A stretch of DNA of 64,000 bases, taken from contig NZ_JACRSQ010000001.1 of the NCBI RefSeq assembly GCF_014384895.1, positions 124,001 through 188,000 on the forward strand. The letters run 5' to 3'. The notes under the pieces are model-generated. The model saw only the letters and a list, made by a program, of their open reading frames with translations, did not search any database and had not been told where the DNA came from. Source of the DNA: Bianquea renquensis (GTDB lineage Bacteria > Bacillota > Clostridia > Lachnospirales > Bianqueaceae). This document shows, piece after piece, positions 8,264-16,255 of the stretch. Every line of letters begins with the position of its first letter. The first letter of the stretch is position 1. Position numbers and translations under genes: made by a program.

Positions 8264-8908
8264 TTACACCGGTTCCACGATCAGTGTCTCCTGGTCCACA
8301 TCGACAACGCGGACACTAGCTCCCACAGGGATTTCCTGATCCGCGGCGGTGACAGCGTCCAATTCCCGCTGCTGATCTTGGATTAGAATGGTGATCTTCC
8401 CGCAACCCTGGCGATTGGCGGGAATCCGGAGGTAGACGCGCCCTGTCCGCCCGATGGCGTTGGACATCTGCAGTGTCCCGTTATCCTGAAGTTGAAGGGA
8501 CTTTTTGAAAGCCCACGCCACAAAGATCATGGCGGCGAAACCGCCGGCTATGGACAGAAGGATGGATACAAAGCTGGGGAGGGCTGTGCTCAATAGGAAA
8601 ACCCCGAGCCAGCCGCTGATGCTGAAAAAGGCCACGAAACCCCGGACGGTAAAGAGTCGCAGTCCATCGAGACCGTTTCCGTCCGCTATGTCATCCACAT
8701 CGTCCAAATCGGCATCCACATCCGCATCGGAATCCATGCTGTCGTGCCCCAAGCCAAATAGGAGCATGACAGTCTGAAGAATCAGGACAGCGGTTCCCAC
8801 CATGCCGAATCCAGCAAAAACCTGTTGTGTCAACGTTAAATGATTCCACCAATCCACCAATTGAATCTCCTCCTCATATAGAGAATTTGTGCCGGCAGGC
8901 GTGCTCAC
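8264..8908 (-). CDS. NfeD-family membrane protein (YuaF-like)
   Basis: Up to 214 residues with three predicted membrane helices (about 30-52, 85-108 and 112-132). A short Asp-rich stretch (DSDADVDADLDDVDD) lies between helices one and two. The end is an OB-fold NfeD domain (IGRTGRVYLRIPANRQGCGKITI, GASVRVVDVDQETLIVEPV). Partner of the downstream flotillin. The listed GTG overlaps the stop of the previous gene by 4 bp; a stronger site (GAGGAGGAG) precedes an in-frame TTG/GTG at 8860/8857, so the true protein may be about 17 residues shorter. The acidic loop facing outside could bind cations, but this is speculation. Confidence 0.85.
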   Translation of the reverse strand: MSTPAGTNSLYEEEIQLVDWWNHLTLTQQVFAGFGMVGTAVLILQTVMLLFGLGHDSMDSDADVDADLDDVDDIADGNGLDGLRLFTVRGFVAFFSISGWLGVFLLSTALPSFVSILLSIAGGFAAMIFVAWAFKKSLQLQDNGTLQMSNAIGRTGRVYLRIPANRQGCGKITILIQDQQRELDAVTAADQEIPVGASVRVVDVDQETLIVEPV

Positions 8909-9768
8909 GGGTTCGCTCTCGACGAACTCTTATCCACGAATTGCCCATTGACCTTTAAGATTGTCCGGGGCAGGGCATCCCGGCTATTTTTCCAAGGCTG
9001 ATCCTGGTATCGATAGTCAAATTTTAGCGTAAACCATTCCAGCTCATCTTCCACCCGTTTCAAGTTCTCTCTCTCCTTCTCTATGAGAAGCGTTCGAAAC
9101 CCATTGCAGTCTTTAGGTTTTAAATGGCTGGCAGCGCGCTCATACAACATGAGAAAATGATTGATGCAAAATCCTTTGCAGGCATCCACTGTCTGATGAA
9201 ACTCGGCATTTTTTTCCCACAGCATGAAAAATGCTGTCATCATCCGCTCAAACACTTGATCAATCCGCTTGCAGATATAACAGGAATTGATGAAATTCTG
9301 ACGGTATGCTTCGATGGGGTCAGACGGGGAATCCGCATCCTTTTTGCGAAAGACCTTTTTAACCGGTTTCGAAGAGTCCTGCTTTTCCAGGAGGGAAAAG
9401 AGCTCCTTCTCCTGTTCTCTCAGATGAGAGTGGAGCATCAGTGCTAGCCCCAGGGCGTTGGCCTGTGAATATAATTGGTCCATATGGTGGTGACAGAAGC
9501 CCAAGGCATTGGTCTCGCCGCGGACATCCTCTTCCATGTAGGAGGGACTCAACACGAACGAGACCGTATCGGTCTCCAGCTTGCGGCGCATGGCGCAGAA
9601 TGGACATTCACAGTCCTCGTGGAAACCATCCATCACCGGTATGGTGTAAATCTCTTCTTTTATATTGATCCCATCCTCTCTATCGTATGATAAGCGGATC
9701 TCCCAATGGGAGAACAAAGCGCATCGCGGGCATGTGCAATCGTGCGGGGCGTAATGGCCAGAGGCCAT
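8905..9768 (-). CDS. DUF6062 family protein with duplicated Cys motifs
   Basis: 287 residues, no signal peptide or membrane segment. The core (IPVMDGFHEDCECPFCAMRRKLE, SPSYMEEDVRGE, GFCHHHMDQLY, CYICKRID) is the Cys/His-rich signature of DUF6062, a family of unknown function in Firmicutes. Unusually, about 45 extra N-terminal residues carry a second, similar motif (HDCTCPRCALF). These could bind metal, as with zinc ribbons. A minus-strand TATAAT lies about 25 bp before the ATG, so this gene leads the operon with NfeD and flotillin. The ribosome binding site is weak. Function is not known. Confidence 0.75.
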   Translation of the reverse strand: MASGHYAPHDCTCPRCALFSHWEIRLSYDREDGINIKEEIYTIPVMDGFHEDCECPFCAMRRKLETDTVSFVLSPSYMEEDVRGETNALGFCHHHMDQLYSQANALGLALMLHSHLREQEKELFSLLEKQDSSKPVKKVFRKKDADSPSDPIEAYRQNFINSCYICKRIDQVFERMMTAFFMLWEKNAEFHQTVDACKGFCINHFLMLYERAASHLKPKDCNGFRTLLIEKERENLKRVEDELEWFTLKFDYRYQDQPWKNSRDALPRTILKVNGQFVDKSSSRANP

Positions 9769-9899
9769 AGCGAAACAGCCGAAGCTTTCTTCTATTATAC
9801 TACATTTTTTCGTATTTGCCTAGACCCTTTAGCAGAATTTGAAGCGGGAGGGAGGTTCAATTCGTGAAAAAAATAACGTAAAAATTTTCCGGGAAGCTC

Positions 9900-9928
9900 T
9901 TGTATACAATAAACATTTCGATTATAAT
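9900..9928 (+). promoter_or_regulatory. Promoter of pta-ackA
   Basis: TTGTAT and a perfect TATAAT are separated by 17 bp and sit about 58 bp before the pta start. Confidence 0.65.
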
Positions 9929-9986
9929 AAGGATTTGAAGATGGTACGTAAGATCAATCCATACAATCAGAAAGGGGACATCGTCC

Positions 9987-10988
9987 GTGAGTAATTTTTT
10001 GGAAACGATTAAGATGAGAGCCAAGGCACAGAAGAAAACCATTGTTCTTCCTGAGACCTGGGATAGAAGAACATTAGACGCCGCCGCCGCAGTTCTGGCG
10101 GAGGGCATAGCGGATGTCATTCTCGTCGGCAGCAAGGAGACGATCTGTCAGTCAGCGCCGGATCTTGACCTCTCGAAAGCCACATTTGCAGATCCTGAGA
10201 ATTTTGAAGGAATGGATGAGTTTGTGGCAACGCTGGTGGAGTTGCGCAAGAATAAGGGCGTCGATGAAGCCAAGGCCGCCAAGCTGTTGAAGAATCCGCT
10301 GTACTTCGGCGTCATGATGGTTAAGAAGGGACAAGCGGATGGCATGGTGGCAGGTGCTGTGACGGCTACGCCGGATGTGCTGCGCCCTGCGCTGCAGATT
10401 TTAAAGACTCGCCCGGGCACAAAGCTTGTCTCCGCATTCTTTGTCATGGTGGTCCCCGACTGTGAGTATGGAGCCAATGGCACTTTCATCTATGCGGATT
10501 CAGGCTTGAATCCCAACCCAACGGCGGAGGAGCTGGCGCATATCGCGGTGAATTCCGCGGAGACTTTCGAGACATTGGTTCAGGAGGAACCGGTGGTTGG
10601 AATGCTGTCTTTCTCCACAAAGGGCAGCGCATCCCACTCGGATGTGGACAAGGTTGTGGAAGCGACGAGAATCGCAAAGGAGCTGGCTCCCAATGTGAAG
10701 CTGGATGGAGAACTACAGCTGGACGCTGCAATTGTTCCCTCTGTAGGCCAATCCAAGGCGCCGGGCAGCGATGTAGCGGGTCACTGCAATGTCCTCGTAT
10801 TCCCTGATTTGGACGCGGGCAATATCGGGTATAAATTGACGCAGCGTCTGGCGAAGGCTGAGGCGTATGGGCCGATCACGCAGGGGATCGCCGCGCCCGT
10901 CAACGATTTGTCCAGGGGCTGTGTTGCAGAGGATATCGTGGGTGTTATTGCAATCACAGCGGTACAGGCGCAACAGCAGAAGAGATAA
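9987..10988 (+). CDS. pta: Phosphate acetyltransferase
   Basis: 333 residues, the usual length for the short Firmicutes enzyme without the DRTGG domain. Family features are the N-terminal KMRAKAQKKTIVLPE, the GMVAGAVTATPDVLRPALQ segment, SFSTKGSASHSDVDK and the C-terminal NVLVFPDLDAGNIGYKL. It converts acetyl-CoA and phosphate to acetyl phosphate in the cytoplasm. The GTG start follows AAAGGGG. ackA begins 34 bp downstream on the same strand, so the two make the acetate fermentation pathway that yields ATP by substrate-level phosphorylation. Confidence 0.96.
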   Translation: MSNFLETIKMRAKAQKKTIVLPETWDRRTLDAAAAVLAEGIADVILVGSKETICQSAPDLDLSKATFADPENFEGMDEFVATLVELRKNKGVDEAKAAKLLKNPLYFGVMMVKKGQADGMVAGAVTATPDVLRPALQILKTRPGTKLVSAFFVMVVPDCEYGANGTFIYADSGLNPNPTAEELAHIAVNSAETFETLVQEEPVVGMLSFSTKGSASHSDVDKVVEATRIAKELAPNVKLDGELQLDAAIVPSVGQSKAPGSDVAGHCNVLVFPDLDAGNIGYKLTQRLAKAEAYGPITQGIAAPVNDLSRGCVAEDIVGVIAITAVQAQQQKR

Positions 10989-11022
10989 ATGGAAACCTTA
11001 GACGAATAGGAGATGGAGCAAG

Positions 11023-12219
11023 ATGATGAAGGTATTGGTCATCAACTGTGGGAGTTCATCCTTGAAATACCAGTTGATTGATATGGAAACGGAGAGCGTT
11101 TTGGCGAAAGGACTGTGCGAGCGCATCGGAATTGATGGCTCTAGACTCAAGCACACGCCGGCAGGCAAGGACACCGTTGTGCTGGAAGAGGTTATGCCAG
11201 ACCACAACAAAGCGGTCCAAATGGTTCTGGACGCGCTGACAGATTCTGAGTACGGTGTAATCTCCAACATGCAGGAGATCGGAGCCGTAGGACACCGCGT
11301 CGTGCACGGTGGGGAGGCATTTTCCGGGTCGGTTCTGATTACCGATGACGTGATCAAGGCGATGGAAGAATGCAGTGAGCTAGCGCCGCTGCACAACCCG
11401 GCAAATCTCATCGGGATCCGTGCGTGTCAGAAACTGATGCCGGATACCCCAATGGTTGGCGTGTTCGACACGGCGTTTCATCAGACGATGCCGGAGGAGG
11501 CCTATCTCTACGGAATTCCCTATGAGTACTATACTAAGTACAAAGTTCGTCGATATGGATTTCACGGAACGTCTCACCGCTATGTGTCGCAGCGGGTGGC
11601 CGCTGTTTTGGGCAAGCCCATTGAAGATCTGAAGATCATCGTCTGTCATCTCGGCAACGGAGCTAGCGTCTGCGCGGTTGATGGCGGTAAGTCTGTGGAC
11701 ACAAGCATGGGGTTGACTCCGCTGGAAGGGTTGATCATGGGAACCCGCAGCGGGGATATCGATCCGGCGATTATGCAGTACATCATGCATAAGGAAAATT
11801 TGGACATTGATCAGATGATGGACGTCCTGAACAAAAAATCTGGGATCCTTGGAATTTCTGGTATCTCCAGCGATTTCCGCGAAGTGGAAAGCGGCTGTGA
11901 GGCGGGCAATCCGGACGCCATCCGCGCCAACAATGCGTTTGTCTATCACGTTGTCAAATACATTGGATCCTACGCTGCTGCTATGAATGGCCTGGACGCC
12001 ATTGCGTTTACCGCGGGTCTTGGCGAAAATAATGGCAAAGTTCGGGCACAGATCTGCTCCTATTTTGGATTCTTAGGCTTGACCGTGGACCCGGAGCGCA
12101 ACGCGGTGCGAGGAGTGGAAACGATCATCTCCACCGAGGATTCGAAAGTAAAAGCGCTGTTGATCCCGACAGACGAGGAATTGATGATTGCACGGGATAC
12201 AGTGGAGATTTGCCGGTAA
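11023..12219 (+). CDS. ackA: Acetate kinase
   Basis: 398 residues with complete ASKHA-fold signatures: VLVINCGSSSLKYQL at the N-terminus (phosphate loop), the catalytic region VFDTAFHQTMP, GFHGTSHRYVS and HLGNGASVCA, and the nucleotide-binding FTAGLGENN. It transfers phosphate from acetyl phosphate to ADP, completing the Pta-AckA route. AGGAG precedes an ATG-ATG start; the second ATG, 3 bp later, is equally possible. It is co-transcribed with pta and ends before a strong terminator. Confidence 0.97.
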   Translation: MMKVLVINCGSSSLKYQLIDMETESVLAKGLCERIGIDGSRLKHTPAGKDTVVLEEVMPDHNKAVQMVLDALTDSEYGVISNMQEIGAVGHRVVHGGEAFSGSVLITDDVIKAMEECSELAPLHNPANLIGIRACQKLMPDTPMVGVFDTAFHQTMPEEAYLYGIPYEYYTKYKVRRYGFHGTSHRYVSQRVAAVLGKPIEDLKIIVCHLGNGASVCAVDGGKSVDTSMGLTPLEGLIMGTRSGDIDPAIMQYIMHKENLDIDQMMDVLNKKSGILGISGISSDFREVESGCEAGNPDAIRANNAFVYHVVKYIGSYAAAMNGLDAIAFTAGLGENNGKVRAQICSYFGFLGLTVDPERNAVRGVETIISTEDSKVKALLIPTDEELMIARDTVEICR

Positions 12220-12282
12220 ACATTTTATAAGGAAACAGGGTGTCGGGGAGGCCGGCGCTCGGGGAAAAATAATTTCAATGCC

Positions 12283-12326
12283 GCAAGGAGGCACAGCCAC
12301 AAGGCTATGCCCCCTTGCTTTTTCTT
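12283..12326 (+). terminator. Terminator of pta-ackA
   Basis: The stem GCAAGGAGGCACAGCC / GGCTATGCCCCCTTGC has minor mismatches and is followed by TTTTTCTTTT. Confidence 0.88.
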
Positions 12327-12428
12327 TTACTCCTCGCGGCAGCCACAGAGGTTGAGGGGCGGACCCCTACATTTTTTTCGATCGCCAGCCCATAGCAATT
12401 CCTGTAAAATTTGAAATAATTTGGCCTA

Positions 12429-12487
12429 TTGCCAAACTGACTACCGCTTGATATAATAACGCCGACAGCTCTGATAGGGCTGTCAAT
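12429..12487 (+). promoter_or_regulatory. Promoter and leader hairpin of the SH3/C39-like gene
   Basis: TTGCCA and TATAAT are 17 bp apart (12429-12457). Just downstream, GACAGCT and GGCTGTC (12467-12487) can form a short leader hairpin before the AGGTGA ribosome binding site. The rest of the 295-bp gap after ackA holds only the pta-ackA terminator. Confidence 0.6.
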
Positions 12488-12514
12488 CGATAAAAATAAA
12501 TTCGAGGTGACGAA

Positions 12515-13471
12515 ATGAGAAAACTAGTATCTGTTATACTGACCATTGTTGTGAGTGTAGGAGCAATGGCCTTTTCCGCCCCAGTAGAGGCTGCTACCCT
12601 TCAATCAACGGCAGGAGTTGTTTCAACATCAAGCGGACGGCTGAATGTTCGAAGCAATAGCTCAACTAGCGCTTCTGTCATTGCTTCTTTAGATAAGGGA
12701 AGTTATGTCACACTGCTCTCCAAATCGGGGTCATGGTGGTATGTAGAATATGCAAAAGGCCAGTATGGCTATTGCCATGCTGATTATATCAAAACCACAG
12801 CGGGAACCGCCGCTACGGTTAAAACTCAATCTGGAAATCTGAATGTCAGGAGTGGAGCCGGAACCTCCTACCAGATCAAAGACAAGTTGGCAAAGGGAGA
12901 AACGGTTGTCGTTTTATCCACTTCCAACGGGTGGAGCCGAGTTCTCTATCACGGTACCAAAACGGGCTATGTCAGCAGCCAGTATCTGTCGCAGAATGGA
13001 CAGGCAGCGATTTCGCTGAATCTGCCGAATTACAAGCAGACTGACAGCCGCTGGGCCAACGCGACTCTTGGAAACTCCGGAAAGACCATCGCGAAAAGCG
13101 GATGTACCACCACTGCGATTGCGATGATAGAGTCTTACCGTACGGGTACGACAATCTACCCGGACGCCATGGCCAAAAAACTCAGTTATACCTCATCCGG
13201 CGACCTGTATTGGCCAAGCGATTACCAGGTGGTTACCCAGTATTCTCTGAGCGCCATCTATGATCAGCTCAAGCAGGGCAAGCCTGTTCTGTTCGGCGCT
13301 AAGACATCCGCCGGCAGACAGCATTGGGTTGTGATCAATGGCTACACTGGGGGGGACGGGTTCTCCGCGTCTCAGTTCACAGTGCTTGATCCCGGCTCGA
13401 ACCAGCGCACAACGTTGCAGCACTTGCTCAACGATTACCCAGTGTTTTATAAATACTTTTATTATAAATAA
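12515..13471 (+). CDS. Secreted protein with two bacterial SH3 domains and a C39-like peptidase domain
   Basis: 318 residues. A signal peptide (MRKLVSVILTIVVSVGAMAFSA, cleavage probably after VEA) is followed by two SH3b repeats (GRLNVRSNSSTSASVIASL and GNLNVRSGAGTSYQIKDKL), the usual cell-wall binding modules. Residues about 168-318 form a papain-like C39-type domain: Cys in SGCTTTAIAMI, His in RQHWVVINGY and Asp in FTVLDPG make a plausible catalytic triad. It is likely an exported peptidase or cell-wall enzyme. Monocistronic, with its own promoter and an unusual long hairpin after it. Confidence 0.82.
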   Translation: MRKLVSVILTIVVSVGAMAFSAPVEAATLQSTAGVVSTSSGRLNVRSNSSTSASVIASLDKGSYVTLLSKSGSWWYVEYAKGQYGYCHADYIKTTAGTAATVKTQSGNLNVRSGAGTSYQIKDKLAKGETVVVLSTSNGWSRVLYHGTKTGYVSSQYLSQNGQAAISLNLPNYKQTDSRWANATLGNSGKTIAKSGCTTTAIAMIESYRTGTTIYPDAMAKKLSYTSSGDLYWPSDYQVVTQYSLSAIYDQLKQGKPVLFGAKTSAGRQHWVVINGYTGGDGFSASQFTVLDPGSNQRTTLQHLLNDYPVFYKYFYYK

Positions 13472-13530
13472 GAAGTACGCGATTTCTACAATTCCGCTAG
13501 AACATTCCTCTTTTGCCACTTACAAATAAG

Positions 13531-13600
13531 GGCCAGGCGAACTTGTCAACGATGCAATGAACGGGCAACGCCCGCTGTTGATAAGTTCGTCTGGCCTTTT
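13531..13600 (+). terminator. Long hairpin, probable terminator, after the SH3/C39-like gene
   Basis: Twenty-base arms (13531-13550 and 13577-13596) pair with only two G-U positions. The loop contains a second small hairpin, GGGC-aa-cGCCC. A TTTT tract follows. It is longer and more elaborate than the other terminators in the window and could also be a relic of a small inverted-repeat element. Confidence 0.6.
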
Positions 13601-13703
13601 CTCCATTCCAGCTGCCATTCGAGAGAATGTCAGCGCCCTCTGTATATCCGAATGGCGTAAGATATTTCAGCCATTGTCGCAGGCAAGAGGAAGCCGGATA
13701 TGA

Positions 13704-14363
13704 TTATTTCAGCAAATCCAATACTTCATATAGGGCTTGTACAGTGGTGATGCCCTCATACCTCCGATTGCCACTCCTCTGCAACAGAACCGGTTGAATG
13801 CCAGCTGAGGCCGCGCCCTGCACATCTGATTGGAAGGAATCCCCTATATGGATTACTTGATCTGCACGAAATCCGCTGACGTCCAGAGCTTTTTCAAACA
13901 ATTCCTTATGCGGCTTATAGGCGCGAACCATGTCGGCACATACGATCCCAGTTGGGCAAAGACGATTGCGTTTCATAGCCTTCTCCACATATTGGATTCC
14001 ATTATTGCTGATCACATAGAGGGGCAAGGGACACGTCTCATAGAACTCTCTCACATCGGGGAAGAGAGGGGCGTTAACCCAGTAGTCCTGAATTAAGCGG
14101 TGTAACTCTGCCAAGTTTTCTTTTAGCTGAAAGGTTTTGACCAAGTCGAGGAGTGCCCGGTCAACAATTTCGTCCTCCGTTAGATAGGAGTCCCCAAAAC
14201 TGCTGTTTTCATATTGCTTTACCAGGCCCCACCAAGCGTTCATAACGTCTCGCGGTTGGCGCAATGTACTATTCTTGCAAATTCTTGCCACGACTTCCTT
14301 CAGTTCCATGCCGCTCTCTTGAATTGTCGTCCCTGTATAATCAATAAAAACTGCGTGAATCAT
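13704..14363 (-). CDS. HAD-family hydrolase
   Basis: 219 residues, haloacid dehalogenase superfamily. Motif I is FIDYTGTT (Asp nucleophile, with Thr-Gly-Thr after it), motif II is the VISNNG Ser/Asn, motif III is the Lys in RAYKPHKELF, and motif IV is HIGDSFQSDVQGA. The helical cap lies between motifs I and II (about residues 20-95). A cytosolic phosphatase is expected; the substrate is unknown. The start is the ATG 8 bp after AGGAG, because an in-frame ATG 9 bp upstream directly abuts the Shine-Dalgarno. It is divergent from the Sfp-type gene. Confidence 0.85.
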   Translation of the reverse strand: MIHAVFIDYTGTTIQESGMELKEVVARICKNSTLRQPRDVMNAWWGLVKQYENSSFGDSYLTEDEIVDRALLDLVKTFQLKENLAELHRLIQDYWVNAPLFPDVREFYETCPLPLYVISNNGIQYVEKAMKRNRLCPTGIVCADMVRAYKPHKELFEKALDVSGFRADQVIHIGDSFQSDVQGAASAGIQPVLLQRSGNRRYEGITTVQALYEVLDLLK

Positions 14364-14467
14364 TGCGTGCATCTCCTATTTTATGATATAATGTATATTA
14401 TACAGCCTTCTGTGATTCCTGTCCAGAGAACAGGAGCCTTTGACTCATTAAGAAAAGGTGGATTTAG

Positions 14468-15166
14468 ATGAATACAATCTATTTTTTACCCCTGTCTGAC
14501 TCGGAAGAAAATAATTCGCTGCATCAACTTTTGCCTTTTGTATCGGAGAAGAAGCAAGAAAAAATTAAGCGATTTCGGTTCGATATCGATCGAAAGCTTA
14601 GCCTATACTCAGAGCTGATGGTGCGAGTGATCGCAAGCCAGACTCTCAAGATTCCAAATCGAGAGATCGTTTTTGGGAGCGGGGAGTGGGGAAAACCGAA
14701 AATTGAGGGCCATCCTGAATTTCACTATAACATTTCTCACACTCGGAACGCCGTGATGGTAGCGATCGCAGACGGTTCTGTCGGCGCGGATATTGAGAAG
14801 ATAAAGGAAGCGGAATACGGGATTGCCAAACGTTTTTTTACGGCGCGGGAACAGGAGTATATAGTAGAATCAGACGAGGGCGCGGCAGAGCGGTTTTATG
14901 AGGTTTGGACAAGAAAGGAGGCGTACTGTAAATACCTTGGGAAAGGCTTATCGCTGCCCCTTAATACTTTTGATGTAACCGGCCCCCTGCTTTGCGCATC
15001 GATTGTAACAGGGAATTGGGGCGAGTACATCTGGTCCGTCTGTGCGCGGCAGCCCGATATGCATTTTGCAGTCCAGGAATGGACGCAAGGTCAGGTGGAG
15101 CGCATGGCATTGTCTTCCCTGAGGAAATATGAGCTAAAAAACATGACGTTTCGCGAAAATGATTGA
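14468..15166 (+). CDS. 4'-phosphopantetheinyl transferase (Sfp type)
   Basis: 232 residues. The two-lobed Sfp fold shows in YNISHTRNAVMVAIADG and the magnesium/CoA site GADIEKI, then FFTAREQEY and WTRKEAYCKYLGKGL. It transfers phosphopantetheine from CoA to carrier proteins of fatty acid, polyketide or peptide synthesis. At this size it is the broad Sfp form rather than short AcpS. No synthase gene is nearby, so the carrier is unknown. The start follows AAAGGTGG. Its stop codon overlaps the next gene's promoter. Confidence 0.87.
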   Translation: MNTIYFLPLSDSEENNSLHQLLPFVSEKKQEKIKRFRFDIDRKLSLYSELMVRVIASQTLKIPNREIVFGSGEWGKPKIEGHPEFHYNISHTRNAVMVAIADGSVGADIEKIKEAEYGIAKRFFTAREQEYIVESDEGAAERFYEVWTRKEAYCKYLGKGLSLPLNTFDVTGPLLCASIVTGNWGEYIWSVCARQPDMHFAVQEWTQGQVERMALSSLRKYELKNMTFREND

Positions 15167-15191
15167 CAAACGGCAAAAGCCTATGTATAAT
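15163..15191 (+). promoter_or_regulatory. Promoter of the DUF177-rpmF operon
   Basis: Perfect TTGACA and TATAAT with a 17-bp spacer; the -35 overlaps the stop codon of the Sfp-type gene. Confidence 0.85.
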
Positions 15192-15221
15192 AGGGAGAGT
15201 GACTAAAAAGGGAGGATAACC

Positions 15222-15740
15222 ATGTTACAGGTGAACGTGCGCAGCCTGCTGCTCGATCCCCGGACCGTCATGGAGGTACAAGCCTCTGAGGAGAAGGAAC
15301 CCATCACCATCGGCGGTGAGATCATTCGGTTTACCGAGCCGTGGGATGTGAGGGGAACCCTCGCCAATGTGGGAGGCGCGGTCATTGAGTTCGACGCGGC
15401 GGTCGACACGGAAGTTCATATGACCTGCAGCCGGTGCATGAAGGATGTACGCCTTCCCTTGCATATTACAGTCAGACAGCGCTTTGCGCCCGAACAGAAT
15501 CCAGATGGAAATCCGGCGGAGCCGGAGGATGACGTGATGCGGTTTCACGGATATCGGATCGATCTCCAGGAGACCATCGCCGAGGAAGTGCAGCTCGCCA
15601 TTCCCATGAAGGTTTTGTGCCGGGAGGACTGCAAGGGGTTGTGCCCGTCCTGCGGCAAAGATTTGAACGAGGGGCCTTGTGGCTGCCACCATGAGGAGAC
15701 GGATCCCCGCTGGGACGCTTTGAAAGGCTTATTGCATTAG
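15222..15740 (+). CDS. DUF177 (YceD-like) protein
   Basis: 172 residues. A metal-site pattern sits in CSRCMKDVRLPLHI in the first half and in CREDCKGLCPSCGKDLN with a following CGCHH near the end, as in YceD/DUF177 proteins. These are nearly always encoded directly before rpmF, as here (53 bp). YceD has been linked to 23S rRNA processing in E. coli and plants; the bacterial role elsewhere is not settled. AGGAGG-like site GGGAGGA at good spacing. Confidence 0.87.
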   Translation: MLQVNVRSLLLDPRTVMEVQASEEKEPITIGGEIIRFTEPWDVRGTLANVGGAVIEFDAAVDTEVHMTCSRCMKDVRLPLHITVRQRFAPEQNPDGNPAEPEDDVMRFHGYRIDLQETIAEEVQLAIPMKVLCREDCKGLCPSCGKDLNEGPCGCHHEETDPRWDALKGLLH

Positions 15741-15793
15741 AGAGCCGATGACCGTCAGGTCAAGGAATCAATAGGAGCAGGAGGTGTAACATC

Positions 15794-15982
15794 ATGGGTG
15801 CTATCGGACCAAAGAACAGAACGTCCAAGGCAAGACGAAATAAAAGAAAAGCCAATTGGAAATTGACCGCTCCCAGTCTGGCCAAGTGCAGCAAGTGTGG
15901 TGCTTTGATCATGCCACACAGAGTCTGCAAGGAATGCGGCACATATAACAAGAGACAGGTAGTGAAAGTCGAGGAAGAGTAG
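15794..15982 (+). CDS. rpmF: 50S ribosomal protein L32
   Basis: 62 residues. The basic N-terminus (KNRTSKARRNKRKANWKL) and zinc-binding CSKCGALIMPHRVCKECG are the full L32 signature of the four-cysteine form. It is a constituent of the large ribosomal subunit. Co-transcribed with the DUF177 gene from a consensus promoter. The terminator stem starts within its last codons. Confidence 0.97.
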   Translation: MGAIGPKNRTSKARRNKRKANWKLTAPSLAKCSKCGALIMPHRVCKECGTYNKRQVVKVEEE

Positions 15983-16002
15983 TCATAGGGCTACTCTTTT
16001 TT
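15975..16002 (+). terminator. Terminator of rpmF
   Basis: Arms AAGAGTAG and CTACTCTT enclose an 8-base loop, followed by a T run. The left arm contains the rpmF stop codon. Confidence 0.85.
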
Positions 16003-16010
16003 CATACCGC

Positions 16011-16077
16011 AGGGAAAGTCCGCCGCGAGGCGGGCACAGATCCCAAGTTTGCGAAGCGAAGTTTTTATAGATTTCCT
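16011..16077. repeat. Degenerate single copy of the 81-bp palindromic repeat
   Basis: This intergenic stretch carries the two hairpins TCCGCC-gcga-GGCGG and TTTGC-gaa-GCGAA, followed by TTTCCTATGG. It uses the same order and nearly the same spacing as the unit repeated four times in the M23 peptidase gene, lacking only the AAGAAGCG part. The remainder of the 250-bp gap up to the his promoter shows no gene. Confidence 0.6.
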
Positions 16078-16171
16078 ATGGCGCGTGGACGAGACGATGG
16101 CAGATGGGGAAAATTGCCAAGAAATCCCACAGCGGCATCCAAGATTTCTACCACATCCGAAACCCAATGGG

Positions 16172-16200
16172 TTGACAAAAGAGGAAAGATTCGGTATAAT
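16172..16200 (+). promoter_or_regulatory. Promoter of the histidine operon
   Basis: Perfect TTGACA and TATAAT with a 17-bp spacer, about 56 bp before hisZ. The leader is too short for a T-box, and I see no histidine-rich leader peptide, so attenuation is not evident. Confidence 0.9.
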
Positions 16201-16255
16201 AAGGTCAGTTTAGCGATTTACTATGATAAAGTGATAAAATGAAAGGGGCCCAGGC

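Noticed and set aside
16004..16255. T-box or histidine attenuator before hisZ
   Set aside because: No T-box core sequence, no histidine-rich leader peptide, and the promoter is only about 56 bp from the start codon.
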